64,000 nucleotides of DNA, taken from NCBI GenBank assembly GCA_040217815.1, contig JBEHWI010000007.1, forward strand, positions 38,064 to 102,063, read 5' to 3'. Shown here one piece after another: positions 52,842-62,376 of this stretch (position 1 is its first letter; each line of letters opens with the position of its first letter). The notes under the pieces were generated by a model. The model was given only the letters and a program-made list of their open reading frames with translations. It was not told the origin of the DNA and made no database searches. The stretch comes from UBA5314 sp040217815 (GTDB lineage Bacteria > Bacillota > Syntrophomonadia > Syntrophomonadales > Syntrophomonadaceae). The translations under genes were made by a program, and so were the position numbers.

Positions 52842-53504
52842 ATGGAAAAGAAACAGGTAGCGGTTATTGGCATCGGACGGTTTGGCTCCAGCCTGGTCAA
52901 GGAACTGAGCGCCATGGGGCATGAGGTTTTAGCCATCGATGCTCATGAAAGCAGGGTAAACGATATGATCGATATCGCCACCCAGGCCGTCGAGGCTAAC
53001 AGCATGGATGAAAATGTCCTGAAATCGCTCGGTCTTGCCGAATTTGACGTAGTAGTAGTGGCAATTGGCGAGAACCTGCAAGCCAATGTTTTGACCACCA
53101 TCATGTTAAAAGAAATGGGAGTCAAAAAAATCGTAGCCAAGGCGCAAAACGAATTGCACGGCCGGGTACTGGAAAAACTGGGCGCTGATCTGGTGGTATA
53201 TCCGGAAAGGGATATGGCGGTAAGGGTGGCCCACGCCCTGACCTCCAACAGCGTTCTCGAATATATTTCCCTGTCATCCAATTACAGTATTGTAGAAATG
53301 ACAACCCCGCGCGTATTCGAAGGAAAAACCCTGGCCGAAATGGACCTGCGCAGCAAATATCAGGTAAACATAATGGCCATTAAGCGGGGTGAAGATATTA
53401 TCGTAGCACCCGGACCCCGGGAAAAAATAGCAGCTGGTGATCTTCTGGTTATGATAGGTACAACCTGCGATCTGGAAAACCTGGGCAAGTTGATTGATGA
53501 GTAG
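52842..53504 (+). CDS. ktrA: KtrA-type potassium uptake regulatory subunit (RCK)
   Basis: 220 residues: a Rossmann RCK_N domain with the NAD/ATP-binding VIGIGRFGSSLVKEL and acidic IDAHESRV, then an RCK_C domain (about 137-215, ending LVMIGTTCDLENL). It gates the membrane channel KtrB in response to nucleotides; RCK_C domains of this group often bind c-di-AMP. The ATG at 52842 is spaced well from GGAAGGGA; an ATG eight codons earlier has no site. It overlaps ktrB by eight bases. Confidence 0.9.
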   Translation: MEKKQVAVIGIGRFGSSLVKELSAMGHEVLAIDAHESRVNDMIDIATQAVEANSMDENVLKSLGLAEFDVVVVAIGENLQANVLTTIMLKEMGVKKIVAKAQNELHGRVLEKLGADLVVYPERDMAVRVAHALTSNSVLEYISLSSNYSIVEMTTPRVFEGKTLAEMDLRSKYQVNIMAIKRGEDIIVAPGPREKIAAGDLLVMIGTTCDLENLGKLIDE

Positions 53505-54846
53505 GTTAAAATCGGTAACCAGAGTTAAACTACAACTGAGCCCACCCAAGTTTCTGGCCTTGAGCTTCTTCCTTTTGATAATGGCCGGCACCCTCTTGCT
53601 CTACATGCCCTTTTCCACCAATTCAGGGCAAAGCGACCTGCTAACCGCCCTCTTTACTGCAACCTCTGCCTCCTGTGTAACCGGTCTGATTGTTGTTGAC
53701 ACGGCCACTCACTGGTCCGTTTTCGGACAGGTAGTAATACTACTGCTTATTCAGGTAGGTGGACTGGGCATCATGTCCTTTGCCGTCTTCTATGCCCTGG
53801 TGCTGGGTAAGAAGATCCAGTTCAGGCAGCGCCTGATCATGCAGCAGGCTCTTAATAAAATCGACCCGGGCGGGGTTGTGAACCTGTTTCGCAGCCTGCT
53901 GCTCTTTACCTTTATCTCGGAAGCAGTGGCGGCCATAGTATTGGCCTGGCATTGGTCCTCTCTGCTGGGCTGGAAAAAAGCGTTCTGGTTTGGACTATTT
54001 CATTCAATTTCGGCCTTCAACAATGCCGGGTTTGATCTGTGGGGCAATTTCAGAAGTCTCACGTTTTTTGTGCATGACCCGGTTGTCAACCTGGTGATTT
54101 GCGGGTTGATAATCATAGGCGGCCTGGGTTTTGTGGTAGTCGATGAGCTTTTTGGTCTGGCCACCGGCAAAAAGAAATCGCTCTCCCTGCACAGCCGGGT
54201 AGTGGTATATACTACCCTGGTACTAATTACCGGCGGTACTCTGATTTTGCTGGCTACGGAATACAACCACAGCCTGGCCGGAATGCCTCTATCAACCAAA
54301 TGTCTGGCTTCCCTCTTTCAATCGATAAGCCCGCGAACCGCCGGATTCAATACCATTGATTTCCCCAATCTCCTTTTGTCCAGCCAGCTTTTGATAGCCC
54401 TTTTAATGGTTATCGGCGGCTCCCCCGGTTCTACTGCCGGAGGAATGAAAACGAGTACGGTCGCCCTCCTCATGGCAGCAATTCGCAGCCAGGTGCTGGG
54501 TAAAAAAGACACCGAAATCCATGGCTACCGCATCGCCTATGAGGATATTTTAAGGGCTTTAACCGTAGCCGCCTTATATATCGGGGTGGTTATTACAGCT
54601 ACCTTTATTCTCACCTTGACCGAAGGAGCGGCCCTGATGCCCATCATGTTTGAAGTATGCTCGGCGGTTGGTACGGTTGGCCTGACTCTGGGCGTAACCA
54701 CCGGTCTGTCTGTCCCGGGCCAATTGATCATCGCCGCCGCCATGTTCCTGGGTCGGGTGGGCCCTTTGACCCTGGCTTTTGCCCTGGCCTACAATAAAAA
54801 GCCGGCCAATTATCGTTATCCGGCCGGCAAGGTCATGATTGGATGA
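53497..54846 (+). CDS. ktrB: KtrB-type potassium transporter
   Basis: 449 residues with the four M1-P-M2 repeats of the Trk/Ktr superfamily. The four filter loops are visible with their glycines: SASCVTGLIVVD, SISAFNNAGFDLW, SPRTAGFNTIDF and CSAVGTVGLTLG. It forms the potassium-conducting membrane dimer with a KtrA ring. The ATG at 53497 lies inside the end of ktrA, so translation is coupled. Its 3' end overlaps the convergent ATPase gene by 14 bases. Confidence 0.93.
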   Translation: MSRLKSVTRVKLQLSPPKFLALSFFLLIMAGTLLLYMPFSTNSGQSDLLTALFTATSASCVTGLIVVDTATHWSVFGQVVILLLIQVGGLGIMSFAVFYALVLGKKIQFRQRLIMQQALNKIDPGGVVNLFRSLLLFTFISEAVAAIVLAWHWSSLLGWKKAFWFGLFHSISAFNNAGFDLWGNFRSLTFFVHDPVVNLVICGLIIIGGLGFVVVDELFGLATGKKKSLSLHSRVVVYTTLVLITGGTLILLATEYNHSLAGMPLSTKCLASLFQSISPRTAGFNTIDFPNLLLSSQLLIALLMVIGGSPGSTAGGMKTSTVALLMAAIRSQVLGKKDTEIHGYRIAYEDILRALTVAALYIGVVITATFILTLTEGAALMPIMFEVCSAVGTVGLTLGVTTGLSVPGQLIIAAAMFLGRVGPLTLAFALAYNKKPANYRYPAGKVMIG

Positions 54847-57349
54847 TATCAGGTGGGTAAGTGCGCCTTTTAAAGAACTTGACCGCTTCCCACCAAAAGG
54901 TGGCTAGAGCTGCCAACCCCACCGCTGCCGTGACCTGGCTTAAACTTAACGGCCGGGTCTTTACTATCTCATTGGCAGCTGGAAGATAGACAATAAGCGC
55001 CAGGGCGGCCAGAATGCATCCATTGACATACCAAACCACTTTATCTTTTAATTTTACCAGGGCGGCACTCACCGGCTCAAAATCGGACTGGTTGACATGC
55101 ACCAGGAAGAGGTTGGCGAAGGCAATTACGATCAGGGAAAAGGTCCGGGCCGCTTCCTGATTCCATCCCAGCCTCATCAAATAGACATAGGAGCCAAAGG
55201 CGGCGGCAAAAATAGCCAAACCCTGGAAGACGGCCTTGATAAGCAGCCCTTTATCCACCATTTGCGCTTGCGGAGACCGGGGGCTGCGCTGCATCACATT
55301 CTTTTCTTCCGGCTGCCTCTCAAAGATAATGGAGCAAGTCGGATCAATTATCAGTTCCAGTAAAACCACATGAACTGGCAAAAGCAGCAAAGGCAGGTGC
55401 AGGATCGGGTTGAGCAAAGCGGTAAGAGCTATGGGAATATGGATTACAAAGATGTAACCGATAGCCTTTTTAATATTGTCATAGATGCGGCGGCCGTCCC
55501 GGACCGTATCAACGATGGTTGAAAAATTATCATCAAGCAGGATCATGTCGGCCGCTTCCTTGGCAACTTCCGTTCCCCGCTTGCCCATGGCTATTCCTAT
55601 GTCGGCCATCTTGAGCGCCGGCGCATCGTTTACGCCGTCGCCAGTCATGGCCACAGTCTCGCCCATTTCCTTCATAGCTTTAACAATGCGCATCTTATGC
55701 CCTGGTATAACCCGGGCAAAAATATTGGTATCCTTGATCTTTTCTCTAAGCTCTTCGTCGCCCAGCCCGTCAAGCTGCACACCGCTTAAAACCTGACCGG
55801 TATTGGCAAGGCCGATCTTCTTTCCTATCGACTGCGCGGTAGTTCCATTGTCGCCGGTGATCATTACGATCCGGATACCGGCCCTGGTGCAGATGGCAAC
55901 CGATTCGGGCACCGATTCCCGGGGCGGGTCTTCCAATCCTATCAGACCCAGCAGATCAAGCCGGTTTTCATGCAGTCCATCCGGAATTTCCGTCATATTG
56001 GTCTTGCGGGCGACCGCGATAACCCGGAATCCTTTCCGGGCCAACTGGTCCTGTTCCTGTTCCAGTTGATTCAATTTGTCAGAGTCCAGGCCGCACAGGG
56101 GAAGAATTCGTTCAGGTGCGCCCTTGGCAGCCAAACCAGGCCGCCCCTCTATTTCCCAGATATGCCCCATCATTTTAGTTTCCGAGCTGAAGGGGTATTC
56201 ATGGAGGAGGGTCTTGTCAAACAGCTCATTACGTTTGATCTGGAGAGATTCCGCGTACTCCAGGATGGCTTTTTCCATCGGATCGTAGGGCTGAGTTTCA
56301 CAGCCCAAGGCCGCCCAGTAGAGCAAGTCCTTTTCCGATACATTGCCAAAGCTGTATAATTCCTGAACCACCATCTGGTTTTGGGTCAGGGTTCCGGTCT
56401 TGTCAACACACAAAACACTGACCGAACCAAGGGTCTCCAGGGAAGGCATTCTCCTTATCAAGGAGTTCTTCTTGGCCAGGCGCCAGGCGCCCATGGACAG
56501 GAATACGGTTAAGACAACCGGAAACTCCTCGGGTATCATAGCCATTACCAGGGTGATTCCGGACAATATGCTGTCAACCAGATCAAGGGTGTGAATGAGG
56601 GTTACGATGAAAACCATTATGAACAAGACCAGACCGATAAGGGCGCATATCTTTATCAGGTGCCGGATCTGCTTTTCCAGGGGAGTGGCCTGCTGGGGGA
56701 TGGAAAGCAGATCCATGCCTATTTTACCGTACTCAGTATTATGACCGATCCCGGTCACTTTCACCAAAGCGCTGCCCTGGGTAATAGTGGTCCCCGCATA
56801 ACAATAATCCCGCCGCCAGTAGGTATGGTTCTCAGCATCGGAAGCAGTACAGGTCTTCCATACCACCTCTGATTCTCCGGTCAGGGTGGATTCATCAACT
56901 CCCAGATCGTGCATTTCAACGATCCGGCCGTCGGCGGCGATCTTTTCTCCTTCTTCCAGGAACATCAGGTCGTCAACCGTAACCTCCCGGCTGTCAACGC
57001 TCACGATACCGCCGTTTCGTATCACCTTCACCCTCTGCGCGGAAAGGTCCTTTAGGGCCTGCAAAGTCCGGTCTGTTCGCCATTCCTGAAATATATTGAT
57101 GCCGGACATAAAAGTGACAAACACCAGCATCATTATCCCATCCCTGACTTCACCCAATAGAAAGTAAATCAGAGCTGTGACAAAGAGAAGCAGAAACATG
57201 GGCTCCTTGATAAGCGAAAACAATCTGGTGATAAAGCTGGTGCGCTTTTCGGGAGCGAGCTCATTCTTGCCGTATCTTTCCTGCCGCTCCCTAACATCAT
57301 CATCCGTTAAGCCCGCGTAACTGCCGTTAAATCCGCTAATGTTACCCAT
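54833..57349 (-). CDS. P-type cation-transporting ATPase (type II-like) with PEEFP motif
   Basis: 838 residues with a cation ATPase N-terminal domain, TGES actuator loop, phosphorylation site CVDKTGTLTQ, and hinge MTGDGVNDAPALKMADIGIAMG, plus about eight to ten membrane helices. The ion-binding helix M4 reads IPEEFPV instead of PEGLP of SERCA/PMR1-like calcium pumps, and M6 reads LELIIDPTCSIIFE. The changed ligands make the transported ion uncertain; calcium, manganese or a monovalent ion are possible. It is transcribed towards ktrAB from its own promoter. Confidence 0.88.
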   Translation of the reverse strand: MGNISGFNGSYAGLTDDDVRERQERYGKNELAPEKRTSFITRLFSLIKEPMFLLLFVTALIYFLLGEVRDGIMMLVFVTFMSGINIFQEWRTDRTLQALKDLSAQRVKVIRNGGIVSVDSREVTVDDLMFLEEGEKIAADGRIVEMHDLGVDESTLTGESEVVWKTCTASDAENHTYWRRDYCYAGTTITQGSALVKVTGIGHNTEYGKIGMDLLSIPQQATPLEKQIRHLIKICALIGLVLFIMVFIVTLIHTLDLVDSILSGITLVMAMIPEEFPVVLTVFLSMGAWRLAKKNSLIRRMPSLETLGSVSVLCVDKTGTLTQNQMVVQELYSFGNVSEKDLLYWAALGCETQPYDPMEKAILEYAESLQIKRNELFDKTLLHEYPFSSETKMMGHIWEIEGRPGLAAKGAPERILPLCGLDSDKLNQLEQEQDQLARKGFRVIAVARKTNMTEIPDGLHENRLDLLGLIGLEDPPRESVPESVAICTRAGIRIVMITGDNGTTAQSIGKKIGLANTGQVLSGVQLDGLGDEELREKIKDTNIFARVIPGHKMRIVKAMKEMGETVAMTGDGVNDAPALKMADIGIAMGKRGTEVAKEAADMILLDDNFSTIVDTVRDGRRIYDNIKKAIGYIFVIHIPIALTALLNPILHLPLLLLPVHVVLLELIIDPTCSIIFERQPEEKNVMQRSPRSPQAQMVDKGLLIKAVFQGLAIFAAAFGSYVYLMRLGWNQEAARTFSLIVIAFANLFLVHVNQSDFEPVSAALVKLKDKVVWYVNGCILAALALIVYLPAANEIVKTRPLSLSQVTAAVGLAALATFWWEAVKFFKRRTYPPDIIQS

Positions 57350-57546
57350 TACTTATTTCCTTTCGGATGCCATAAATTGCTGAAACGATTTTATAAATAT
57401 ATTATTGCACAAATTGGCACCGAATTTGTTCCCGCATTCTAGTGAAATGGAGTTATCTATGTTACTGTGCTCCCCTGGGCTTTTCCCACTTTTAACAGCA
57501 TTTTAAAAACCGGCTGACAAATACAAACATATCTATCAATATTGTA

Positions 57547-57552
57547 TATAAT
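57547..57552 (+). promoter_or_regulatory. Candidate -10 box upstream of the subtilase gene
   Basis: TATAAT occurs 79 bases ahead of the subtilase start in an AT-rich stretch, but no good -35 box lies 16-18 bases upstream (the nearest, CTGACA, is 28 bases away). A second AGGAGGGAGG-like sequence near 57580 precedes no reading frame that I can identify. Confidence 0.3.
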
Positions 57553-57630
57553 CTAAATATGGGTATTTTTGTAAAAAAGGAGGGAGGTGCGGCTTCATCA
57601 GGATCGGAACATAAATAGGAGGTGCATAAG

Positions 57631-59022
57631 ATGAAATCAACCGTGGTACGCCGGGCATTCATCGTCGTTTTGGCTGCATTCCTGTCGATTTCTCAAATCC
57701 CCTTATCACGCCCTGCCCATGCGGCAGTCTCCATGAGCACTCTGAGCAATCTGGATAAGGAAGAAATGATCGCTCGAGTTCTGGATTCCATGCCGATAAG
57801 AAACGAGTACCTGATAGTAAAGCCCCAGTCACAGTTGAAAAGCAGTGAAATAGAGGCGCTCCTGGCGTCCAATGGCGCAGGCATCCAGAAGGTTTACAAG
57901 AGCGGGGCCAGGCTCATAAAAGTGCCGGGGAGCAACCGCCAGTCATTGAGCACCCTGAAAGAACTGCTGCAAAACTCGGGGGCGGCTGAATATGCTGAGT
58001 ACGATTACGTGGTACATACCATGCGCCAGCCCTGCAATGATCTGCTCTTTTTCAAGCAGTGGGGTTTGAAAAACACCGGTCAGTTTATTCAGTTTATACC
58101 CGGCAAAGCAAGTATAGATGTCAATGCAGTCCCCGCCTGGAACATCACTATGGGAAATCCGCAGCTGGTAGTAGCGGTATTGGACACCGGCATCTTCCTG
58201 CAGCACCCTGAACTGGTCGATCAGGCCTGGGTCAATCCGGGAGAAATACCCGGCAACAACGTCGATGACGACAGCAATGGGTATATAGATGACGTAAACG
58301 GCTGGGATTTCTACAACGATGACGCATCCGTCTATGATCCCGGCGACCAGGATATTCATGGAACCCACGTGGCGGGTGTCATCGCCGCCCGCCAAAACAA
58401 TATTCAGGGCATATCCGGAATAGCCCCCAGAGTTAATATAATGGCCCTCAAATTCATCGGCCCCAATGGAGGAAGCGTTTCCGATGCCATCGAAGCGGTT
58501 GAATACGCCCACTCCATGGGCGTCAAGATATCCAACAACTCCTGGGGTGGAACCGAATACTCCCAGGCTCTGCGCGATGCCATCGAACAATCCGGCATGC
58601 TCTTCGTAGCCTCGGCCGGCAACAGTGGCGCCAATGCCGACAGCGCCCCGGAATACCCGGCCGCCTTCGACTGTTCAAACATAATCTCGGTTGCCGCCAT
58701 CAACAACCGTGGCCAAATGCCCTCCTGGTCTAATTATGGCCCCAGTTCGGTTGACCTGGCCGCCCCGGGTGCAGGGATCTTAAGCATCCTTGAACTCATC
58801 CCCAACAGCACCATACTTTATGGTTATATCAGCGGCACATCCCAGGCAGCACCCTTTGTAACCGGAGCCTCGGCCCTGATCTTAAGCCAGAACCCGAGTT
58901 TGACCGCCCAGGACGTAAAAAGCCGCATTCTGGCAAGCGCCCGCCCCCTGCCCGCACTTGCCGGCAAAACAGTGAGCGGCGGAATGCTGGATGCCTATAG
59001 GGCGTTAACCAATAGTATATGA
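57631..59022 (+). CDS. Secreted subtilisin-like serine protease (S8)
   Basis: 463 residues. The signal peptide runs to about residue 31 (PAHA-AVS). A propeptide with an I9/fervidolysin-like pattern (YLIVKPQSQLKSSEIEALL) reaches to about 130. The catalytic triad is aspartate in AVLDTGIF (about 185), histidine in DIHGTHVAG (about 244) and serine in SGTSQAAPF (about 403), with the oxyanion asparagine in SASAGNSG-like VASAGNSGA. It has no wall anchor, so it is probably released. AGGAGGTG precedes the ATG; a GTG three codons earlier overlaps that site. A terminator follows. Confidence 0.93.
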   Translation: MKSTVVRRAFIVVLAAFLSISQIPLSRPAHAAVSMSTLSNLDKEEMIARVLDSMPIRNEYLIVKPQSQLKSSEIEALLASNGAGIQKVYKSGARLIKVPGSNRQSLSTLKELLQNSGAAEYAEYDYVVHTMRQPCNDLLFFKQWGLKNTGQFIQFIPGKASIDVNAVPAWNITMGNPQLVVAVLDTGIFLQHPELVDQAWVNPGEIPGNNVDDDSNGYIDDVNGWDFYNDDASVYDPGDQDIHGTHVAGVIAARQNNIQGISGIAPRVNIMALKFIGPNGGSVSDAIEAVEYAHSMGVKISNNSWGGTEYSQALRDAIEQSGMLFVASAGNSGANADSAPEYPAAFDCSNIISVAAINNRGQMPSWSNYGPSSVDLAAPGAGILSILELIPNSTILYGYISGTSQAAPFVTGASALILSQNPSLTAQDVKSRILASARPLPALAGKTVSGGMLDAYRALTNSI

Positions 59023-59035
59023 GCCTCAAACAAAA

Positions 59036-59067
59036 ATGTGCCGGTTGGAAGGCCGGCATATTTTTAT
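59036..59067 (+). terminator. Terminator of the subtilase gene
   Basis: ATGTGCCGG pairs with CCGGCATAT (one GU pair) around a short loop and runs into TTTTTATATTT, 14 bases past the stop codon. Confidence 0.8.
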
Positions 59068-59315
59068 ATTTCTGCAGTAATTCCTCTATCCGCATCATCT
59101 TTAAAAATAGCTTATCTGTTTATTCCCCGCAGCATCACGTGATAGATCCTGGATTTACTTCTTTCCCGAGCGGTTCTGGCTATAAATTTCACCACAGGGC
59201 CAAAATACCACAATATATTGTCTGGGATAAGGAACCTTTCCCCGTGTCCCATAGCTAATAATACTATTGCCTTAAAGTCCCAGCCCTGAACTTTTGTTTA
59301 GCCGAATCCTATCCT

Positions 59316-60080
59316 TCAATCTCTTATAAACAGGGCCACCGGGCAGTGGTCGGAGCCCTCTACTTCATTGAGAATCTTGCAGTCTTCTATGTCGTCGAGC
59401 ATGTTCTGGCTGACGTAGAAGTAGTCGATTCTCCAGCCTATGTTTTTGGCTCTGGCCCGGGTGCGGTAGCTCCACCATGAGTACTGGACCTTGTCAGGAT
59501 ACAGGTGGCGGAATACGTCCACATAGCCGGAGGCCAAGAACCTATCCAGCATTTCGCGTTCTACTGGCAAGAAACCGGAGCGGCTTTCGTTTTCCCGGGG
59601 GTTTTTAAGGTCTATGTCCCGGTGCGCGGTGTTAAAATCGCCGCAGATAACCACTTTCTGACCATCCTGAACCCGGCGGTTGCAGACCGCCATCAGTTCT
59701 TCATAAAAGTCCAGCTTGTACTGGAGGCGATCGTCGCCCATCTGACCGTTGGGGAAATAGACGTTAAAGAGTACGAAGTTCTGGTGTTCGCTCTCTATCA
59801 CCCGGCCTTCGCAGTCGAACCTCTCCACTCCCAGATGACACTGGACATTCAGCGGCTTTTGCAATGCATACGTGGCCACCCCGCTGTAGCCCTTTTTATC
59901 CGCCCAGTGCCAGTAGCTCTCATAGGGTGCTATACTGGTCAGCTCCTTTTCCAGCTGATCGGGTCTGGCTTTGGTTTCCTGCAGGCAGAGAATATCGGGC
60001 TGTTCAGATTTCACCCAGGAGACGAATCCCTTTTTATGAACCGCCCGAATGCCATTCACGTTCCATGAATAGATCTTCAG
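59316..60080 (-). CDS. xth: Exodeoxyribonuclease III, apparently initiated at CTG
   Basis: 254 residues including the start. Exonuclease III motifs are present: CLQETKA with the metal-binding glutamate, FNVYFPNGQ, VVICGDFNTAHRDIDL, YSWWSYR and the final GSDHCPVAL. It repairs abasic sites and trims 3' blocks. The family N-terminus MKIYSWNVNGIRA is encoded in full here with the initial M as CTG (60080), preceded directly by an in-frame TAA and, five bases further, by GGGGGGGAG. The only later start is GTG at 60059, which would cut off the first strand including the metal-binding asparagine. Confidence 0.9.
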   Translation of the reverse strand: MKIYSWNVNGIRAVHKKGFVSWVKSEQPDILCLQETKARPDQLEKELTSIAPYESYWHWADKKGYSGVATYALQKPLNVQCHLGVERFDCEGRVIESEHQNFVLFNVYFPNGQMGDDRLQYKLDFYEELMAVCNRRVQDGQKVVICGDFNTAHRDIDLKNPRENESRSGFLPVEREMLDRFLASGYVDVFRHLYPDKVQYSWWSYRTRARAKNIGWRIDYFYVSQNMLDDIEDCKILNEVEGSDHCPVALFIRD

Positions 60081-60118
60081 TTATTCTCCCCCCCAACAAA
60101 TTCCCCGACTATTGATAT

Positions 60119-60955
60119 TTACGGGAGCTGCTCAACGATCTTGGCGGCAATGCCTTCCATGTCCGCAGAGTTGTATCTTTCAATATGCCCCCCGTCAATG
60201 AGCTTGTTCAGCTCCATATCCCAGGGCAAACGGCCCAGGAAGGTCAATTGGGTTTCTGCGGCCACTACTGCACCCTGGGTTTTGCCGAATATCTCAAGGT
60301 GCTCCTGACAGTGGGGGCAGACCGCATAGCTCATGTTTTCGACTATTCCCAGTATCGGGATCTGCAGTTTGCGGGCCATTTTAATGGTCTTTTTAACCAC
60401 CATAAAAGCCAGATCCTGCGGAGATGACACGATTACTATACCTTTGACCGGAAGGCTTTGCATAACCGTTAGGGGCACATCACCGGTTCCTGGCGGCAGG
60501 TCAACGATCAGATAGTCCAATTCGCGCCAATCGGTTTCCCCCCAGAACTGGTTTACCGCCCCGGCCAGCATCGGTCCCCGCCAGATTACCGGGTCGTCTT
60601 CATTGGGTAAAAAGAAGTTAATTGACATCAGTTTTATGCCCAGGTGGGTAACCGCAGGCAGCAGGCCATAGTCGCTGGCCTGCAGCTTATGGCCTTGCAG
60701 TCCAAAAATTCTGGGTTGACTCGGACCGGTTATATCAGCGTCCATAACACCCACCTTGTGCCCCTGGCGGGCCAGGCTGCTCGCTATTAGACCGGTAACC
60801 GATGATTTGCCAACCCCTCCTTTGCCGCTCATAACGACGATCACATTGCGGATATTGTTAAATACTCCGTAGAGGCTCTTTTGCGTGTTGCTGCATTCGC
60901 TGGCTTCCACATTGCATCCTTCTCGAGAAGGACAGCTGTTACACTGATCTGACAT
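60119..60955 (-). CDS. mrp: Mrp/ApbC-type iron-sulfur carrier ATPase
   Basis: 278 residues. A cysteine-rich N-terminus (CNSCPSREGC) precedes the P-loop ATPase with deviant Walker A SGKGGVGKSS, the Mrp signature block IVDLPPGTGDVPLT and the cluster-binding CPHC motif near residue 217. These dimeric proteins hold and pass iron-sulfur clusters. The N-terminal cysteines resemble those of Nbp35-like members and are common in anaerobes. The xth gene follows 39 bases downstream. Confidence 0.92.
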   Translation of the reverse strand: MSDQCNSCPSREGCNVEASECSNTQKSLYGVFNNIRNVIVVMSGKGGVGKSSVTGLIASSLARQGHKVGVMDADITGPSQPRIFGLQGHKLQASDYGLLPAVTHLGIKLMSINFFLPNEDDPVIWRGPMLAGAVNQFWGETDWRELDYLIVDLPPGTGDVPLTVMQSLPVKGIVIVSSPQDLAFMVVKKTIKMARKLQIPILGIVENMSYAVCPHCQEHLEIFGKTQGAVVAAETQLTFLGRLPWDMELNKLIDGGHIERYNSADMEGIAAKIVEQLP

Positions 60956-61081
60956 GATAATGCTCCTTTCTAGCTAATACGGTATTATTATACATTAAAT
61001 CGATTTTTCAGAGTACATTAGACGTTCACTTTAAAGAATAGGATGGACTTATCCAGTCCGTCGCGATATCTACATTCTGGT

Positions 61082-61546
61082 TCATGTTGAAATGGAATTG
61101 GCCTTTTCAATAACTCTAATCAGGTTCTGACGAAAGCGGCGGTTGTCTTCGCTGATCCGTTTTTTGGGGTTAGTGGTCTTGAACCCGGCCCGGCGGGCTT
61201 TGGCGTTGATATGCCTCTGCATCAAGAGCGAATCAATCTTGTCCTCTTCATAGATCCAGCCGTTGGGATGAATGGCCCGGCTGTGTTTGGCCATAACCAT
61301 GCAGGCCAGGCCGTAGTCCTGGGTTACCACTATATCCCCGCTTCGTGCCAGGTTGGCCAGGGCCAGGTCAACCGCCTGGCTGCCTCCATCCACCCTCACT
61401 ATTTGGCCCAGACGACTTTCCAACTGGTGGTGGGGATTTACCACCAGAATCAAATCCAGGTGGTAGTCTGCGGCGACTTCCTCCACGATAGTCTTAACCG
61501 GGCAGGCATCGGCATCTACCAGTATCCGTAAGACCTCCCCTATCAA
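61082..61546 (-). CDS. UPF0178 (YaiI/YqxD) family protein
   Basis: 154 residues with the family opening RILVDADACPVK and the later VTQDYGLACMVMAK, GWIYEEDKIDSLLMQRH and KKRISEDNRRF blocks. The fold is PIN-like with acidic residues suggesting a nuclease, but activity is unproven. The start is TTG at 61546, overlapping the preceding stop as TTGA; no ATG, GTG or TTG lies nearer the conserved block, so translational coupling is likely. Confidence 0.9.
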   Translation of the reverse strand: MIGEVLRILVDADACPVKTIVEEVAADYHLDLILVVNPHHQLESRLGQIVRVDGGSQAVDLALANLARSGDIVVTQDYGLACMVMAKHSRAIHPNGWIYEEDKIDSLLMQRHINAKARRAGFKTTNPKKRISEDNRRFRQNLIRVIEKANSIST

Positions 61547-61980
61547 AGTTCCAGCACCTTCATTTGCAGAATCGGATCCAAAACCCGGCGGGCCTTGATT
61601 CCCTCCATTTCGAGAATAATGCCTTCAACCACCAGGTAGACCTCGGTGTTAGCCCGCAGGCAGCCGGTCAGGCTGAATTCCTCACGCCCGACTCCTGAAT
61701 GCAGGTGCAGGGTGGGCTGTCCTTCCTCATCGCAGATCAAAGTTCCCATAGCCAGTATTTCCCGACCATCGTCAAAATTTACCCAGTTGGGCTCGGGTGG
61801 AACTACGCACTCCCGCGGGCCGGTAACTATATCGGCTTTGCGCAGAGCTCCCAGCAGCATTATAAAGCCGGTATTTATGCCCTTTTTTTTGGCCAGTCCA
61901 AGTATCTCCTGAATTAGATCATCGCCGTGTTCGAACTTCACCAGGAAAGTGCGCCCCACTCTGCCTTCTTGAACCTTCAT
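61543..61980 (-). CDS. PPC/DUF296-domain protein
   Basis: 145 residues forming one PPC (DUF296) domain: FLVKFEHGDDLIQEI, GFIMLLGALRKADIV, the metal-site-like TLHLHSGVGRE and CLRANTEVYLVVEG. In plants this domain is joined to AT-hooks; bacterial single-domain proteins are trimers of unknown function. The ATG at 61980 follows GAGGGCGG; an ATG six codons earlier has no site. It is coupled to the UPF0178 gene. Confidence 0.88.
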   Translation of the reverse strand: MKVQEGRVGRTFLVKFEHGDDLIQEILGLAKKKGINTGFIMLLGALRKADIVTGPRECVVPPEPNWVNFDDGREILAMGTLICDEEGQPTLHLHSGVGREEFSLTGCLRANTEVYLVVEGIILEMEGIKARRVLDPILQMKVLEL

Positions 61981-62071
61981 AAGTCCGCCCTCTTCCAACT
62001 TTTTTCTTAAAAGAGAATCCCTCTGGCAATATTATACCCTTCATGTCAGTTTTTGCTTATAAAAATAACCA

Positions 62072-62279
62072 GTACTCTGTTAACCCTAAAAGTTTAGTTT
62101 CCGCCGAGATAAATTTTTGCAGGGAGAGGCGGCGGTTCCTTGCCGTCCTGGCATCACCGCATTAGCCCGTCAGTGGGCGTCAGAGGAATGAGTAATACTG
62201 GACGTATTGCGATTGACGACAACAAAGCCCTGCGGAAATTAAGCCGGTGGTAATTAAATTTTTAGGGTTAACAGAGTAC
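62072..62279. repeat. MITE-like inverted repeat, copy C with 51-base insertion
   Basis: 208 bases with the same GTACTCTGTTAACCCTAA ends as copies A and B and the same core (AGGAATGAGTAATACTGG, CGATTGACGACAAC). Compared with copy B, 51 extra bases lie at 62133-62183, between GAGGCGG and AGGAATG; they contain their own small GCCC/GGGC hairpin. It lies between the PPC gene and the ECF sigma gene. Confidence 0.9.
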
Positions 62280-62376
62280 TAGACTGCAAAGCAGGAGTAG
62301 GTTTTTATTAGGAGTTGGTGTAAGCTGTTTATCAGGAGTTCGTATATATAAGTGAACGTGTTGGGGAGCTGATATC

